A stretch of 64,000 bases of DNA from JACDAN01 sp963847235 (lineage in GTDB: Bacteria; Actinomycetota; Thermoleophilia; Gaiellales; Gaiellaceae). The stretch lies in the NCBI GenBank assembly GCA_963847235.1, contig CAWJYU010000017.1, forward strand, positions 62,001-126,000. The letters run 5' to 3'. Shown here piece after piece: positions 1 through 8,139 of this stretch. Made by a program: the position numbers and the translations under genes. Position 1 is the first letter of the stretch. Each line of letters begins with the position of its first letter. The notes under the pieces were generated by a model, which ran no database searches, was not told the origin of the DNA, and saw nothing but the letters and a program-made list of their open reading frames with translations.

Positions 1-304
1 TGACGAGGTAGTCGTCGGCGCCGATCTCGAGCGCGTGCACCCGGTCGTGCTCGGTGCCCCGGGCCGAGACGACCACGATCGGCGTCCCGATCCCCTCGCT
101 GCGGGCGCTCTCGATCAGCTTCCAGCCGTCGGTCCCGGGGAGCATCAGGTCGACGACACACACATCGGGCCGTTCGAAGCGGAGGCGTGCCAGCCCAGCG
201 GTGCCGTTCTCGACGCGGATCGGGTCGAACCCGGCCGCGGTGAGATGGTGCGCCATGCCGTCTGCGATGACGGCGTCGTCTTCGACGATCAGGACCTTCG
301 CCAT
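1..304 (-). CDS. Response regulator, OmpR/PhoP-like receiver domain (3' end outside window)
   Basis: Cytoplasmic phospho-receiver of a two-component system. The visible 101 residues are a receiver domain: the N-terminal acidic pair VEDD (residues 8-11), the phospho-acceptor Asp in CVVDLMLPG, and the S/T position in VVVSARG, ending at GADDYLV just before the conserved Lys. The output domain lies off the window, so assignment to the OmpR/PhoP class is inferred from the neighbouring kinase and pst genes. It starts only 11 bp from the divergent kinase start at 316. Its likely targets are the PHO-box-like repeats before pstS and htrA. Confidence 0.85.
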   Translation of the reverse strand, partial: MAKVLIVEDDAVIADGMAHHLTAAGFDPIRVENGTAGLARLRFERPDVCVVDLMLPGTDGWKLIESARSEGIGTPIVVVSARGTEHDRVHALEIGADDYLV

Positions 305-315
305 ACTCGTGAGCA

Positions 316-1278
316 GTGAGGTGGCTCTTCGCGAGAGACCGCGAGGACCGCGGCGAGGATACAGAGGAGCTTCGGCTTCGCGCGGAGCGTGCCCGCGCGC
401 TCGTGGAGGAGAGCCGGGAGATGCTCCTCGTCCTCGACGCGGAGAACCGCGTCCTGGCGGCGAGCCGCGCCGCCCGGCAGGGCCTGGACGGGATCGAGGA
501 GGGACGGCCGGTGCCCGACGAGCTCCTGGGCGACGGTCGGCACGAGCCCGTCCGGGTGCCGTACGAGGTCGAGGGGAGGAGCGAGGCGCTGCTCTACCTC
601 AGCCCGCCCGGCGAGCTCGCCGCCTACGAGGAGCTCAGGGCCGGCTTCACGGCGGCGGTCTCGCACGAGCTGCGGACGCCGCTGGCGCGCCTGCTCGCCC
701 TGCTGGAGACAGCGTCGCTTCCGGGGCAGGACACTGCGGCGCTCGTCGAGCAGGCGCGGACGGAGGTCGAGCACATCCGCGAGCTCATCGACGACATCCT
801 GTTCCTGAGCGAGCTGGAGACGGGACGGGCCGTCGTCGCGCTCGGCTCGACGCGGGCGCTTCCGGTCGTCGAGGAGGTGCTCGCTCGGATTCGGGAGACT
901 GCCGACCGCGCCGGCGTCGCCGTCAGGGCGCAAGGCGATCCTGCGGCTGAGCTGCCGCTCCGACCACGCATGCTGCGGGTCGTCGTCGAGAACCTCGCTC
1001 AGAACTCGATCCGCTACGCGGGGCCCGGGAGCACGCTCACCGTCTCCGTCGCCCCCGGCCGTCTGACGGTCGCGGACGACGGCGCGGGCGTTTCCGAGGA
1101 GGACCTCCCACGACTCTTCGAGCGGTTCTTCCGGGCGGATCGCGTTCGCGGCTCGCGTGGAACGGGGCTCGGCCTGGCGGTGGTGAAGCACATCGTCGCC
1201 GCCGGTGGCGGCACGGTGGAGGCGGAAGGCGCGCCGGGCCACGGCCTGACCATTACGTGTGCGTTCCCTGCTCGCTAG
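316..1278 (+). CDS. Sensor histidine kinase, soluble PhoR-like
   Basis: Kinase partner of the divergent response regulator and probably the phosphate sensor kinase. A short PAS-like N-terminus (residues about 30-100) is followed by the HisKA box SHELRTP with the phospho-acceptor His at about 117, the N box VVENLAQNS, and the G boxes DDGAGV and GTGLGL. No membrane segment is visible, so sensing is probably indirect, for example through PstB/PhoU as in PhoR systems. The GTG start at 316 is taken because it is the first in frame after the divergent regulator. An ATG at 421 would cut into the PAS-like part. pstS follows within 40 bp, so co-transcription is likely. Confidence 0.85.
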   Translation: MRWLFARDREDRGEDTEELRLRAERARALVEESREMLLVLDAENRVLAASRAARQGLDGIEEGRPVPDELLGDGRHEPVRVPYEVEGRSEALLYLSPPGELAAYEELRAGFTAAVSHELRTPLARLLALLETASLPGQDTAALVEQARTEVEHIRELIDDILFLSELETGRAVVALGSTRALPVVEEVLARIRETADRAGVAVRAQGDPAAELPLRPRMLRVVVENLAQNSIRYAGPGSTLTVSVAPGRLTVADDGAGVSEEDLPRLFERFFRADRVRGSRGTGLGLAVVKHIVAAGGGTVEAEGAPGHGLTITCAFPAR

Positions 1279-1282
1279 GGCC

Positions 1283-1315
1283 GTTCACCACTTCGAAACC
1301 AGACGGTCACCACAT
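1283..1315 (+). promoter_or_regulatory. PHO-box-like 11-bp direct repeats before pstS1
   Basis: Three consecutive 11-nt units begin at 1283, 1294 and 1305: GTTCACCACTT, CGAAACCAGAC and GGTCACCACAT. Each carries [CA]ACCA at the same offset. Streptomyces PhoP binds PHO boxes made of 11-nt direct repeats close to GTTCACC. The placement directly before the first pstS fits phosphate control. Binding itself is inferred. Confidence 0.55.
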
Positions 1316-2348
1316 GCCGACCGAGCACTCCCCGAGAATCCTCGCGGTGCGCGCGCTCGCCGTCGCCTGTCTCCTGCTGCTCGTCCTCGCGCTCGCCGGC
1401 TGCGGACGGGAACGCCCGTCCGATGAGCCGCTCGCTGCAGACACGACGGCGGAGGGCGAGGATCCGCTCGGCGCATTCGAGGAGGAAAAGCTCAGCGGCC
1501 GGCTCTCCGCCGACGGCTCCAGCACCGTCGCGCCGCTGATGAGCCTCGCGGCCGAGCGATTTCGCAAGGCCGAGCCGGCTGTGAAGATCACCGTCGGGAC
1601 ATCGGGGACCGGCGGCGGGTTCGAGCGCTTCTGTCGCGGCGAGACCGATCTGTCGAACGCCTCCAGGCCCATCAAGGAAGAGGAGGAGGCGCTCTGTGCC
1701 AAGGAGGGGGTCGCCAGCTTCCCGGTCCAGGTCGCGAACGACGGCATCTCGATCGTCGTGAACAAGAAGAACACCTGGGCCACGTGCCTGACCGTCGACC
1801 AGCTCAAGAAGATCTGGGAGCCGGGGTCGAAGGTCGACAACTGGCAGGACGTGGATCCCAAGTTCCCCGACGTCGAGCTCGAGCTCTTCGGTGCGGGCAC
1901 GGACTCGGGCACCTTCGACTACTTCACCGAGGCGATCGTGGGCGAGGAAGGCGCCAGCCGCACCGACTACACGCCGAGCGAGGACGACAACATCACGGTG
2001 CGCGGCGTCTCCGGCGTCAAGGGCGCGCTGGGGTACTTCGGCCTCTCCTACTACACCGAGAACGCGGACCGCCTCAAAGCGCTCGCGGTCGACGGCGGCG
2101 ACGGCTGCGTCGAGCCCAGCGTCGAAAGCGTTCAGGACGGCTCGTACAAGCCGCTGTCACGGCCGCTGTTCACCTACGTGAACGAGGACGCGATTGCCGA
2201 AAAGCCTGCACTCGAGCCCTTCCTCACCTACGTGCTCGACAACGAGGTGCGGATCGCCAGGGGCGCGAAATTCGTGCCGATGACGACACCGCAGATCGAC
2301 GAAGCAAGAACGGCCTTGGAGAGCGGCGGGGTCGGTGTCGAGGAATGA
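1314..2348 (+). CDS. pstS: Phosphate ABC transporter substrate-binding lipoprotein PstS (copy 1)
   Basis: High-affinity phosphate-binding protein of the PstSCAB importer, 344 aa. The ATG at 1314 gives a classic lipoprotein signal: a basic start, the hydrophobic run VACLLLLVLALAG and a lipobox LAGC at about residue 31, so it should be membrane-anchored outside the cell. The phosphate-binding signatures are DGSSTVAPL and TSGTGGGFERFC...DLSNASRPI. An upstream in-frame start at 1257 lies inside the kinase gene and would spoil the signal peptide. A second, non-lipidated PstS follows at 2461. Confidence 0.93.
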   Translation: MPTEHSPRILAVRALAVACLLLLVLALAGCGRERPSDEPLAADTTAEGEDPLGAFEEEKLSGRLSADGSSTVAPLMSLAAERFRKAEPAVKITVGTSGTGGGFERFCRGETDLSNASRPIKEEEEALCAKEGVASFPVQVANDGISIVVNKKNTWATCLTVDQLKKIWEPGSKVDNWQDVDPKFPDVELELFGAGTDSGTFDYFTEAIVGEEGASRTDYTPSEDDNITVRGVSGVKGALGYFGLSYYTENADRLKALAVDGGDGCVEPSVESVQDGSYKPLSRPLFTYVNEDAIAEKPALEPFLTYVLDNEVRIARGAKFVPMTTPQIDEARTALESGGVGVEE

Positions 2349-2354
2349 AACCTC

Positions 2355-2387
2355 GTTCACCAGATCGCCACCACACGGCTACTTCCC
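2355..2387 (+). promoter_or_regulatory. PHO-box-like repeats between the two pstS genes
   Basis: Three 11-nt units start at 2355 (GTTCACCAGAT), 2366 (CGCCACCACAC) and 2377 (GGCTACTTCCC, degenerate). The first octamer GTTCACCA is identical to that before pstS1, at 1283. This suggests that pstS2 and the downstream transporter genes have their own phosphate-controlled promoter in the 112-bp gap. Confidence 0.45.
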
Positions 2388-2460
2388 AGGAACCCATGGC
2401 CCGAGCGGACGTCTGTTCAATCGCGTGCGACCAGGCAGGAATCTGAAAGGGGACTTCAGC

Positions 2461-3408
2461 ATGAGAGTTCGTAAACTCTTGCTCGTCGGAGGGGCTACCG
2501 CGGCTGTCGCGTTTGCGTCGGTCGCGGCTGCGGTTGCCGGCGTGCAGGCGATCAGGGGGACCGTCCAGGCGGACGGCTCCAGCACGGTCGCACCCTTCGC
2601 GCAGGCTGCTGCTGAATCGTTCGAGCGCAAGTACTCGGGGGCCCGCGTCGTGGTCGGCGTGTCCGGCACCGGCGGCGGCTTCGAGCGCTTCTGCAAGAAC
2701 GAGACCGACCTGTCCAACGCCTCCAGGCCGATCCGGCTGTCCGAGGCGGCAAAGTGCCATGCCGCTGGAATCGGCTACATCCAGTTCCTGGTGGCCAACG
2801 ACGGCATCTCGCTCACGGTCAACCGCCAGAACACGTGGGTGAACTGCTTGACCACTGCAGAGCTGAAGCGGATCTGGGACCGCGGCTCGAACGTCGACAA
2901 CTGGAGCCAGGTTCGGCAGGGATTCCCGAACGTCCCGCTGCGGCTCTTCGGCCCCGGCACGGACTCGGGCACGTTCGAGTTCTTCACCGAGAAGATCAAC
3001 GGGTCGGCCCGGCGGAGCCGGTCGGACTACTCGGCCTCCGAGGACGACAACGTGCTGGTGCGGGGCGTCGCAGGCGAGCGCGGAGCGCTCGGCTATTTCG
3101 GGCTCTCGTACTACATCGCGAACAAGAGCCGCCTGAAGGTTCTCCAGGTGAACAGTGGCGACGGCTGCGTCACTCCGACCGTCGCGAGCGTCCAGAACCG
3201 CTCGTACAAGCCGCTCGCCCGCGGGCTCTTCGTCTACTCGAAGAAGAAGGCGTTCAAGCGTGACGTCGTGGCCGGGTTCATCCGGCACATGATCGTCAAC
3301 GAGAAGGCGATCTCGCGGACTGCGAAGATCGTCCCGCTGACCAGGGCGCAGCTCCGCAAGGCGCAGCGTCAGTACAACACCGCATTCAGGAACCGCAAGA
3401 ACTACTAA
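2461..3408 (+). CDS. pstS: Phosphate ABC transporter substrate-binding protein PstS (copy 2, no lipobox)
   Basis: Second phosphate-binding protein, 315 aa, preceded by a good ribosome binding site (AAAGGGGA). It keeps the same ligand signatures as copy 1: DGSSTVAPF, SGTGGGFERFC, DLSNASRPI and GTDSGTFEFFT. Its signal peptide (MRVRKLLLVGG, then an Ala-rich stretch ending AAAVAG) has no cysteine, so it looks like a secreted or cell-wall form rather than a lipoprotein. The C-terminal half is rich in Lys/Arg. Tandem lipidated and non-lipidated PstS copies may differ in location or affinity (inference). Next gene: pstC, 18 bp downstream. Confidence 0.92.
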   Translation: MRVRKLLLVGGATAAVAFASVAAAVAGVQAIRGTVQADGSSTVAPFAQAAAESFERKYSGARVVVGVSGTGGGFERFCKNETDLSNASRPIRLSEAAKCHAAGIGYIQFLVANDGISLTVNRQNTWVNCLTTAELKRIWDRGSNVDNWSQVRQGFPNVPLRLFGPGTDSGTFEFFTEKINGSARRSRSDYSASEDDNVLVRGVAGERGALGYFGLSYYIANKSRLKVLQVNSGDGCVTPTVASVQNRSYKPLARGLFVYSKKKAFKRDVVAGFIRHMIVNEKAISRTAKIVPLTRAQLRKAQRQYNTAFRNRKNY

Positions 3409-3426
3409 GGGGAACGTAGGGCCGGA

Positions 3427-4353
3427 GTGGCGACACGCGCTGCAGCACAACAGCCGCTCCGGCTCCGCGCCACTCGCCGCCGCTGGGGCGAGGACGTCGT
3501 CAAGGCGGCCCTCGCCCTCTGCGCGTTCGTCTCGGTCGCGACCACGGTGGGCATCGTCGTCGCGCTCTTCGTGCCCGCGATCGAGTTCTTCAGCGAGATC
3601 TCGATCGTCGACTTCCTGACGGGGACGGACTGGTCCCCGCTCTTCGAGCCGCCCGCGTTCGGCGTCCTCCCGCTGATCGCGGGCACGCTGCTCGTGACCG
3701 GTTGCGCTTGCCTCGTCTGCATCCCGTTCGGGCTCGGCTCGGCGATCTACCTGAGCGAGTACGCGCGGCCGCGGACTCGGAAGTACCTCAAGCCGATACT
3801 CGAGGTCCTGGCCGGCATCCCGACCGTGGTGTACGGCTACTTCGCGCTGACGTTCGTGACGCCGCTCCTCCAGGACATCGGCGTGGGTGTCGGCGTCTTC
3901 AGCGCCCTCAGCGCCGGCCTCGTGATGGGAGTGATGCTCCTGCCGACGGTCGCCTCCGTCTCGGAGGACGCGATGTCCGCGGTTCCGCGGGATCTGCGCG
4001 ACGGGGCGTATGCACTCGGATCCACGAGGCTCCACGTTTCGACGCGGATCGTCGTCCCGGCTGCGATCTCGGGGATCATCGCGTCCTTCGTCCTCGCGAT
4101 CTCTCGGGCGGTGGGCGAGACGATGATCGTGCTGATCGCCGCCGGCGGGCAGCCGAACTGGACGTGGAATCCACTCGACGCCGTCCAGACCATGACCGCG
4201 TTCATCGCCGCCACCGGCCAGGGCGATGTCCCGACAGGGTCGATCGAGTACAAGACGATCTTTGCGGTCGGGGCAGCGCTCTTCGTCATGACGTTCGTGA
4301 TGAACCTGTTCGCCATCCGGCTCGTCCGGCGCTTCCGTGAGGTGTACGAATGA
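3427..4353 (+). CDS. pstC: Phosphate ABC transporter permease PstC
   Basis: One of the two membrane channel subunits of the phosphate importer, 308 aa, GTG start. It shows the expected six hydrophobic segments and the permease EAA-type loop (residues about 196-215, GAYALGSTRLHVSTRIVVP). The first helix follows a basic cytoplasmic N-terminus at about residues 35-55. It overlaps pstA by 4 bp (ATGA), so the two are translationally coupled. Confidence 0.94.
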   Translation: MATRAAAQQPLRLRATRRRWGEDVVKAALALCAFVSVATTVGIVVALFVPAIEFFSEISIVDFLTGTDWSPLFEPPAFGVLPLIAGTLLVTGCACLVCIPFGLGSAIYLSEYARPRTRKYLKPILEVLAGIPTVVYGYFALTFVTPLLQDIGVGVGVFSALSAGLVMGVMLLPTVASVSEDAMSAVPRDLRDGAYALGSTRLHVSTRIVVPAAISGIIASFVLAISRAVGETMIVLIAAGGQPNWTWNPLDAVQTMTAFIAATGQGDVPTGSIEYKTIFAVGAALFVMTFVMNLFAIRLVRRFREVYE

Positions 4354-5225
4354 GCGCTGCTGCCGGGAGCATTCGCCGCGGCAAGCCGCGCGGGCTCTGG
4401 GCCGGTCGCATCTTCCTCGGCTTCCTGGTGACCTCGCTGGCCATCGGGTTTCTCACGCTCGGGGCGCTGCTCGCGCAGGTCTTCCTCGAGGGCTACAAGT
4501 GGGTCGACGCCGTCCTCTTCTTCGAGCCGCCGTCTGCCGATCCGCTGATCTCGGGCGCTCGTCCGGCGATCCTTGCGACGATCTATCTCGGGATCATCAT
4601 CATCGTCCTGTCCGTGCCACTCGGCGTCGGGACGGCGATCTATCTCGAGGAGTATGCGAACCGCGACCGCTGGTACAACCGGATGCTCGAGGTCAACATC
4701 CAGAACCTCGCCGCGGTGCCCTCGATCGTCTACGGGATCCTGGGCCTTGCGTTCCTTGTACGCGGAATCGGCCTCGGCCGGGTCCTGCTCGCCGGCGGGA
4801 TGATCCTGACGCTGCTCGTGCTCCCGACGGTGATCATCGCCGCGCGGGAGGCGATTCGCGCCGTTCCCGACACGATCCGCCAGGGGGCGTACGCGCTCGG
4901 CTCGACCAAGTGGCAGGTCGTCTGGCGGCAGGTGCTCCCGGCGGCGATCCCGGGGATCGCGACCGGCTCGATCCTCGCGCTCTCCCGGGGCTTGGGCGAG
5001 ACGGCGCCGCTGCTCCTGGTGGGCGCGCTCACCTACGTCTCCTTCAACCCGACCGTCCTCGGCGACTTCACCGCGCTCCCCGTGCAGATCTACCAGTGGA
5101 TCGCACGGCCCCAGGAGGAGTTCAGGACCTTGGCCGCCGCGGGGATCATCGTCCTCCTCGCGATCCTTCTGACCCTGAATGCGTTCGCGATCTGGCTCCG
5201 AAACAAATACGAACGAAGGTGGTGA
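4350..5225 (+). CDS. pstA: Phosphate ABC transporter permease PstA
   Basis: Second channel subunit of the Pst importer, 291 aa. Six hydrophobic segments are visible. The EAA loop GAYALGSTKWQVVWRQVLP (about residues 178-196) is where PstB docks, followed by LSRGLGETAPLLLVGA, a conserved PstA segment. It starts inside the pstC stop codon and ends 7 bp before pstB. Confidence 0.94.
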   Translation: MSAAAGSIRRGKPRGLWAGRIFLGFLVTSLAIGFLTLGALLAQVFLEGYKWVDAVLFFEPPSADPLISGARPAILATIYLGIIIIVLSVPLGVGTAIYLEEYANRDRWYNRMLEVNIQNLAAVPSIVYGILGLAFLVRGIGLGRVLLAGGMILTLLVLPTVIIAAREAIRAVPDTIRQGAYALGSTKWQVVWRQVLPAAIPGIATGSILALSRGLGETAPLLLVGALTYVSFNPTVLGDFTALPVQIYQWIARPQEEFRTLAAAGIIVLLAILLTLNAFAIWLRNKYERRW

Positions 5226-5232
5226 CCCCTAG

Positions 5233-6081
5233 GTGTCCGTCAAAATGGCCGACGTGACCGTCAATCTCGCCGAGCAGGTCCGCGAGCTCCCTCCGAGAGA
5301 GTCACGCGAGGTCGTGTTCGACGTCGAGGACCTCGCTGTCTCGTATTCAGGGAACAAGGCCCTCCAGGAGGTCTCGCTCGAGATCTACAAGAACTTCGTG
5401 ACGGCGTTCATCGGCCCGTCCGGCTGTGGCAAGAGCACGTTCATCCGTTGCTTCGACCGCATGAACGACCTGATTCCGACCGCCAGCGTGGAGGGCACGA
5501 TCCTCTACCACGGCGAGGATCTCTACGGTCCCCACGTCGATCCGGTCGAAGTGCGGAAGCGGATCGGCATGGTCTTCCAGAAGCCGAACCCGTTCCCGAA
5601 GTCGATCTACGACAACGTCGCCTTCGGGCCGCGCGTCCTCGGCATGGACGACCACCTGGACGAGCGCGTCGAGAAGGCGCTTCAGCAGGCGGCCCTTTGG
5701 GACGAGGTCAAGGACCGGCTCAAGGCGGGCGCCCTCGGCCTCTCAGGCGGCCAGCAGCAGCGGCTGTGCATCGCGCGCTGCCTCGCGGTCGAGCCCGAGG
5801 TGATCCTGATGGACGAGCCGGCGTCGGCGCTCGACCCGATCGCGACGACGCGCATCGAGGACCTCATGCACGAGCTGAAGAAGGACTACACGATCGTCGT
5901 CGTCACCCACAACATGCAGCAGGCGGCGCGCGTAGCGGACATGACGGCGTTCTTCAGCGTCACGCGCGGCGAAGAGGGCCAGCGCACCGGCATCCTCGTC
6001 GAGTACGACGCGACGTCGAAGATCTTCACGCAGCCCTCCGACAAGCGGACGGAGGACTACGTGACCGGCCGCTTCGGTTAG
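5233..6081 (+). CDS. pstB: Phosphate ABC transporter ATP-binding protein PstB
   Basis: ATPase of the Pst importer, 282 aa. Walker A GPSGCGKST at about residues 58-66, Q-loop MVFQKPNPFP, signature LSGGQQQRL, Walker B VILMDEPASALDP and the switch His in VVTHNMQQ are all present. The N-terminus is about 20 aa longer than E. coli PstB. Starts at GTG 5233 or ATG 5245 are both possible, and 5233 sits closer to the upstream stop. It likely signals phosphate sufficiency to the histidine kinase together with PhoU. Confidence 0.95.
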   Translation: MSVKMADVTVNLAEQVRELPPRESREVVFDVEDLAVSYSGNKALQEVSLEIYKNFVTAFIGPSGCGKSTFIRCFDRMNDLIPTASVEGTILYHGEDLYGPHVDPVEVRKRIGMVFQKPNPFPKSIYDNVAFGPRVLGMDDHLDERVEKALQQAALWDEVKDRLKAGALGLSGGQQQRLCIARCLAVEPEVILMDEPASALDPIATTRIEDLMHELKKDYTIVVVTHNMQQAARVADMTAFFSVTRGEEGQRTGILVEYDATSKIFTQPSDKRTEDYVTGRFG

Positions 6082-6126
6082 GAAATCTGGATGTCCGGTC
6101 ACATTGACGCGGACTATGGTGGCGGG

Positions 6127-6818
6127 ATGCGGATGTCCTTCCACGAGTGATCTCAACCGACTGGAGGCGAACCTCCAGGAGGAGAGCGAGCTCGTTCTCC
6201 GGTCGCTTCGCGGGTGCGCTGAACGCGCTGGAGCAGCAGGACGCCGAGCTCGCCGACGAGGTGATCGCGTTCGACGACGAGGTCGACGCCCGGTACCTCG
6301 AGATCAGCCAGGGCATCGAGCAGCTGCTCGCCCGCCAGACCCCGGTGGCAGGCGACCTCAGGCTCGTGCTCGCCGTGCTGCACATCAACCTCGGTCTCGA
6401 GCGCATGGCCGATCTCTGCGTGACGATCGCGAAGCTGACGAAGCTGACTGCGGATCTGCGCCCCGATGAGCCGCTCGTCGAGGCCTTCGAGGAGATGGGA
6501 GCCCGGGCCGAGGAGATGACGCGTGTTGCCATGCGCTCGTTCGCCGAGCGCGACCAGGCAGGCGCCGAGAGCCTCGTCGAGCTCGACGAGCTGATCGACC
6601 GCGCCAACCGACGCGTCGTTGAGCACGTGATCGAGCTGGGTCCCGACCCGGCGTTGCGCGAGTGGGGCGTCCGGATGATCGTCGCCTCGCGGTGCCTCGA
6701 GCGCATCGGCGACCACGCCGTCGACATCGGCGAGCAGACCGCGTACCTCGTCACCGGCGAGTTCCGCGAGTTCACCGACGCCTCGCACCCCGAGGGCGTC
6801 TCCGAGCTCGGCGAGTAG
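6127..6818 (+). CDS. phoU: Phosphate transport regulator PhoU (two frame breaks)
   Basis: PhoU links the Pst transporter to the sensor kinase and dampens the phosphate response. The protein is recovered only by joining three frames: MRMSFHE (from 6127), then LNRLEANLQEESELVLRSLRG, then ALNALEQQDAELADEVI onward, ending VSELGE. Breaks fall near 6148 and 6215. The joined product of about 230 aa has both PhoU repeats with their E/DxxxD metal motifs (EVIAFDDEVD; CLERIGDHAVDIGE). Perfect conservation on both sides of each break argues for assembly indels rather than a pseudogene. Last gene of the pst operon. Confidence 0.85.
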
Positions 6819-6880
6819 CACGACATGAACCAGCTCCTCGCGTTCATCCGCTAAGCACGCTTAACACAGGAACAAGGACC

Positions 6881-6910
6881 CGTTAACCGGGCTGAACCAT
6901 GGTGAACAAA
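6881..6910 (-). promoter_or_regulatory. Three 10-nt tandem repeats before htrA, PHO-box-like
   Basis: On the plus strand three adjacent decamers read CGTTAACCGG, GCTGAACCAT and GGTGAACAAA, each with a T-x-AAC core at the same offset. On the minus strand this gives GTTCACCA, the same octamer as before both pstS genes, followed by GTTCAG and GTTAAC. OmpR-family regulators bind 10-11 bp direct repeats, so this may place htrA (start 6931) under the regulator at 1-304. The period is 10 here rather than 11. Confidence 0.4.
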
Positions 6911-6930
6911 AAGCCCGGTACTAATTCCGC

Positions 6931-8139
6931 GTGCTGAGACCTCCCCGCGTTCTCTCTAGCGTGGCCCCGCTTCTCATCTCGGCAGTGGTGGGAGGCGGGG
7001 TTGCGCTCGCGGGTGCCGCTCTCATCGGCGTCTTCGACGACACGCAGACCGTGGAGGTTCCGGTTTCGGGGCCCCAGTCCGTGGCTCCCGCCGACTTCGC
7101 GCAGAATCGCCGCCTGTCGGTCAACGAGATCTACCGCCGTGGCGCGCCCGGTGTTGTCCAGATCACGACGACGAGCACGGTCGAGGTCGAGCCCGATCCC
7201 TTTCTGAACCCGTTCGGCTTCCCCGAGCAACAGCGGCAGCAGGCGCTCGGCTCGGGGTTCGTCATCGACACGGCCGGGCGGATCGTCACGAACTTCCACG
7301 TGGTCGAGGGCGCCGAGCAGATCGAGGTCAGCTTCTCCAACCGCGACAGCGTCCGCGCCAGGGTGATCGGCACCGATCCGTCGACCGATCTCGCTCTGCT
7401 GAAGGTGAACGTCGACGCTCGCGCTCTGCGGCCTCTGGAGCTCGGGAACTCGGACAAGGTGCGCGTGGGCGACTCGGTGGTCGCGATCGGGAACCCGCTC
7501 GGGCTCGAGCGGAGCGTGACCGCGGGAATCGTCAGCGCGCTCCACCGACCGCTGACGGCGCCGAACGAGTTCACGATCGACGACGTCATCCAGACGGACG
7601 CGTCCATCAACAGTGGCAACTCCGGCGGCCCGCTGATCGCCGCGAATGGCTCCGTGATCGGCGTCAACACCGCGATCGCGACCGGGAACACCGGGGCGCA
7701 GGGCAACATCGGAATCGGCTTCGCCGTGCCGATCAACACCGTCCGCAACACCGTGGCGCAGCTGATCGAGAAAGGTCGCGTCGAGCACCCGTTCATCGGG
7801 GTCAGCGCGCAGGAGGTCGATCAGGAGATCGCGGAGCTCTTCAACCTTCCGGCCGATCGCGGCCTGCTCGTCGTCCGCGTGTACGAGGACAGCGGCGCCG
7901 CGGCGGCGGAGCTGCAGGCGGGCTCGCGCGAGGTCGTGATCGACGGGCAGAGCTACCTGCTCGGCGGGGACTTCATCGTCGAGATCGACGGCAAGCCCGT
8001 GTCGGAGGCGCAGGACCTCCGGCGGGCGATCATGGGGAAGAAGGTCGGCGACGAGATCACTGTCGAGGCGTACCGCGGCGACGAGAAGCGCAGCTTCAAG
8101 GTGAAGCTGGGCCGCCAGCCGGCCACCTCGCAGGACTAG
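6931..8139 (+). CDS. HtrA/DegP-type serine protease with PDZ domain
   Basis: Membrane-anchored S1C protease for extracytoplasmic protein quality control, 402 aa. One N-terminal membrane anchor lies at about residues 10-33. The trypsin-like domain has the His of NFHVV, the Asp of STDLALL and the Ser of NSGNSGGPL, followed by one PDZ domain (about 290-395) ending in a basic tail. GTG start. It lies 112 bp after phoU, behind the tandem repeat at 6881-6910, and converges on the next gene with a 4-bp overlap of stops. Envelope or phosphate-stress control is inferred. Confidence 0.92.
   Translation: MLRPPRVLSSVAPLLISAVVGGGVALAGAALIGVFDDTQTVEVPVSGPQSVAPADFAQNRRLSVNEIYRRGAPGVVQITTTSTVEVEPDPFLNPFGFPEQQRQQALGSGFVIDTAGRIVTNFHVVEGAEQIEVSFSNRDSVRARVIGTDPSTDLALLKVNVDARALRPLELGNSDKVRVGDSVVAIGNPLGLERSVTAGIVSALHRPLTAPNEFTIDDVIQTDASINSGNSGGPLIAANGSVIGVNTAIATGNTGAQGNIGIGFAVPINTVRNTVAQLIEKGRVEHPFIGVSAQEVDQEIAELFNLPADRGLLVVRVYEDSGAAAAELQAGSREVVIDGQSYLLGGDFIVEIDGKPVSEAQDLRRAIMGKKVGDEITVEAYRGDEKRSFKVKLGRQPATSQD

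Noticed and set aside
2224..4035. 603-codon minus-strand frame antisense to pstS2 and pstC
   Set aside because: It is the mirror of two strongly conserved genes; His/Arg/Asp-rich composition is typical of antisense frames in GC-rich genomes.
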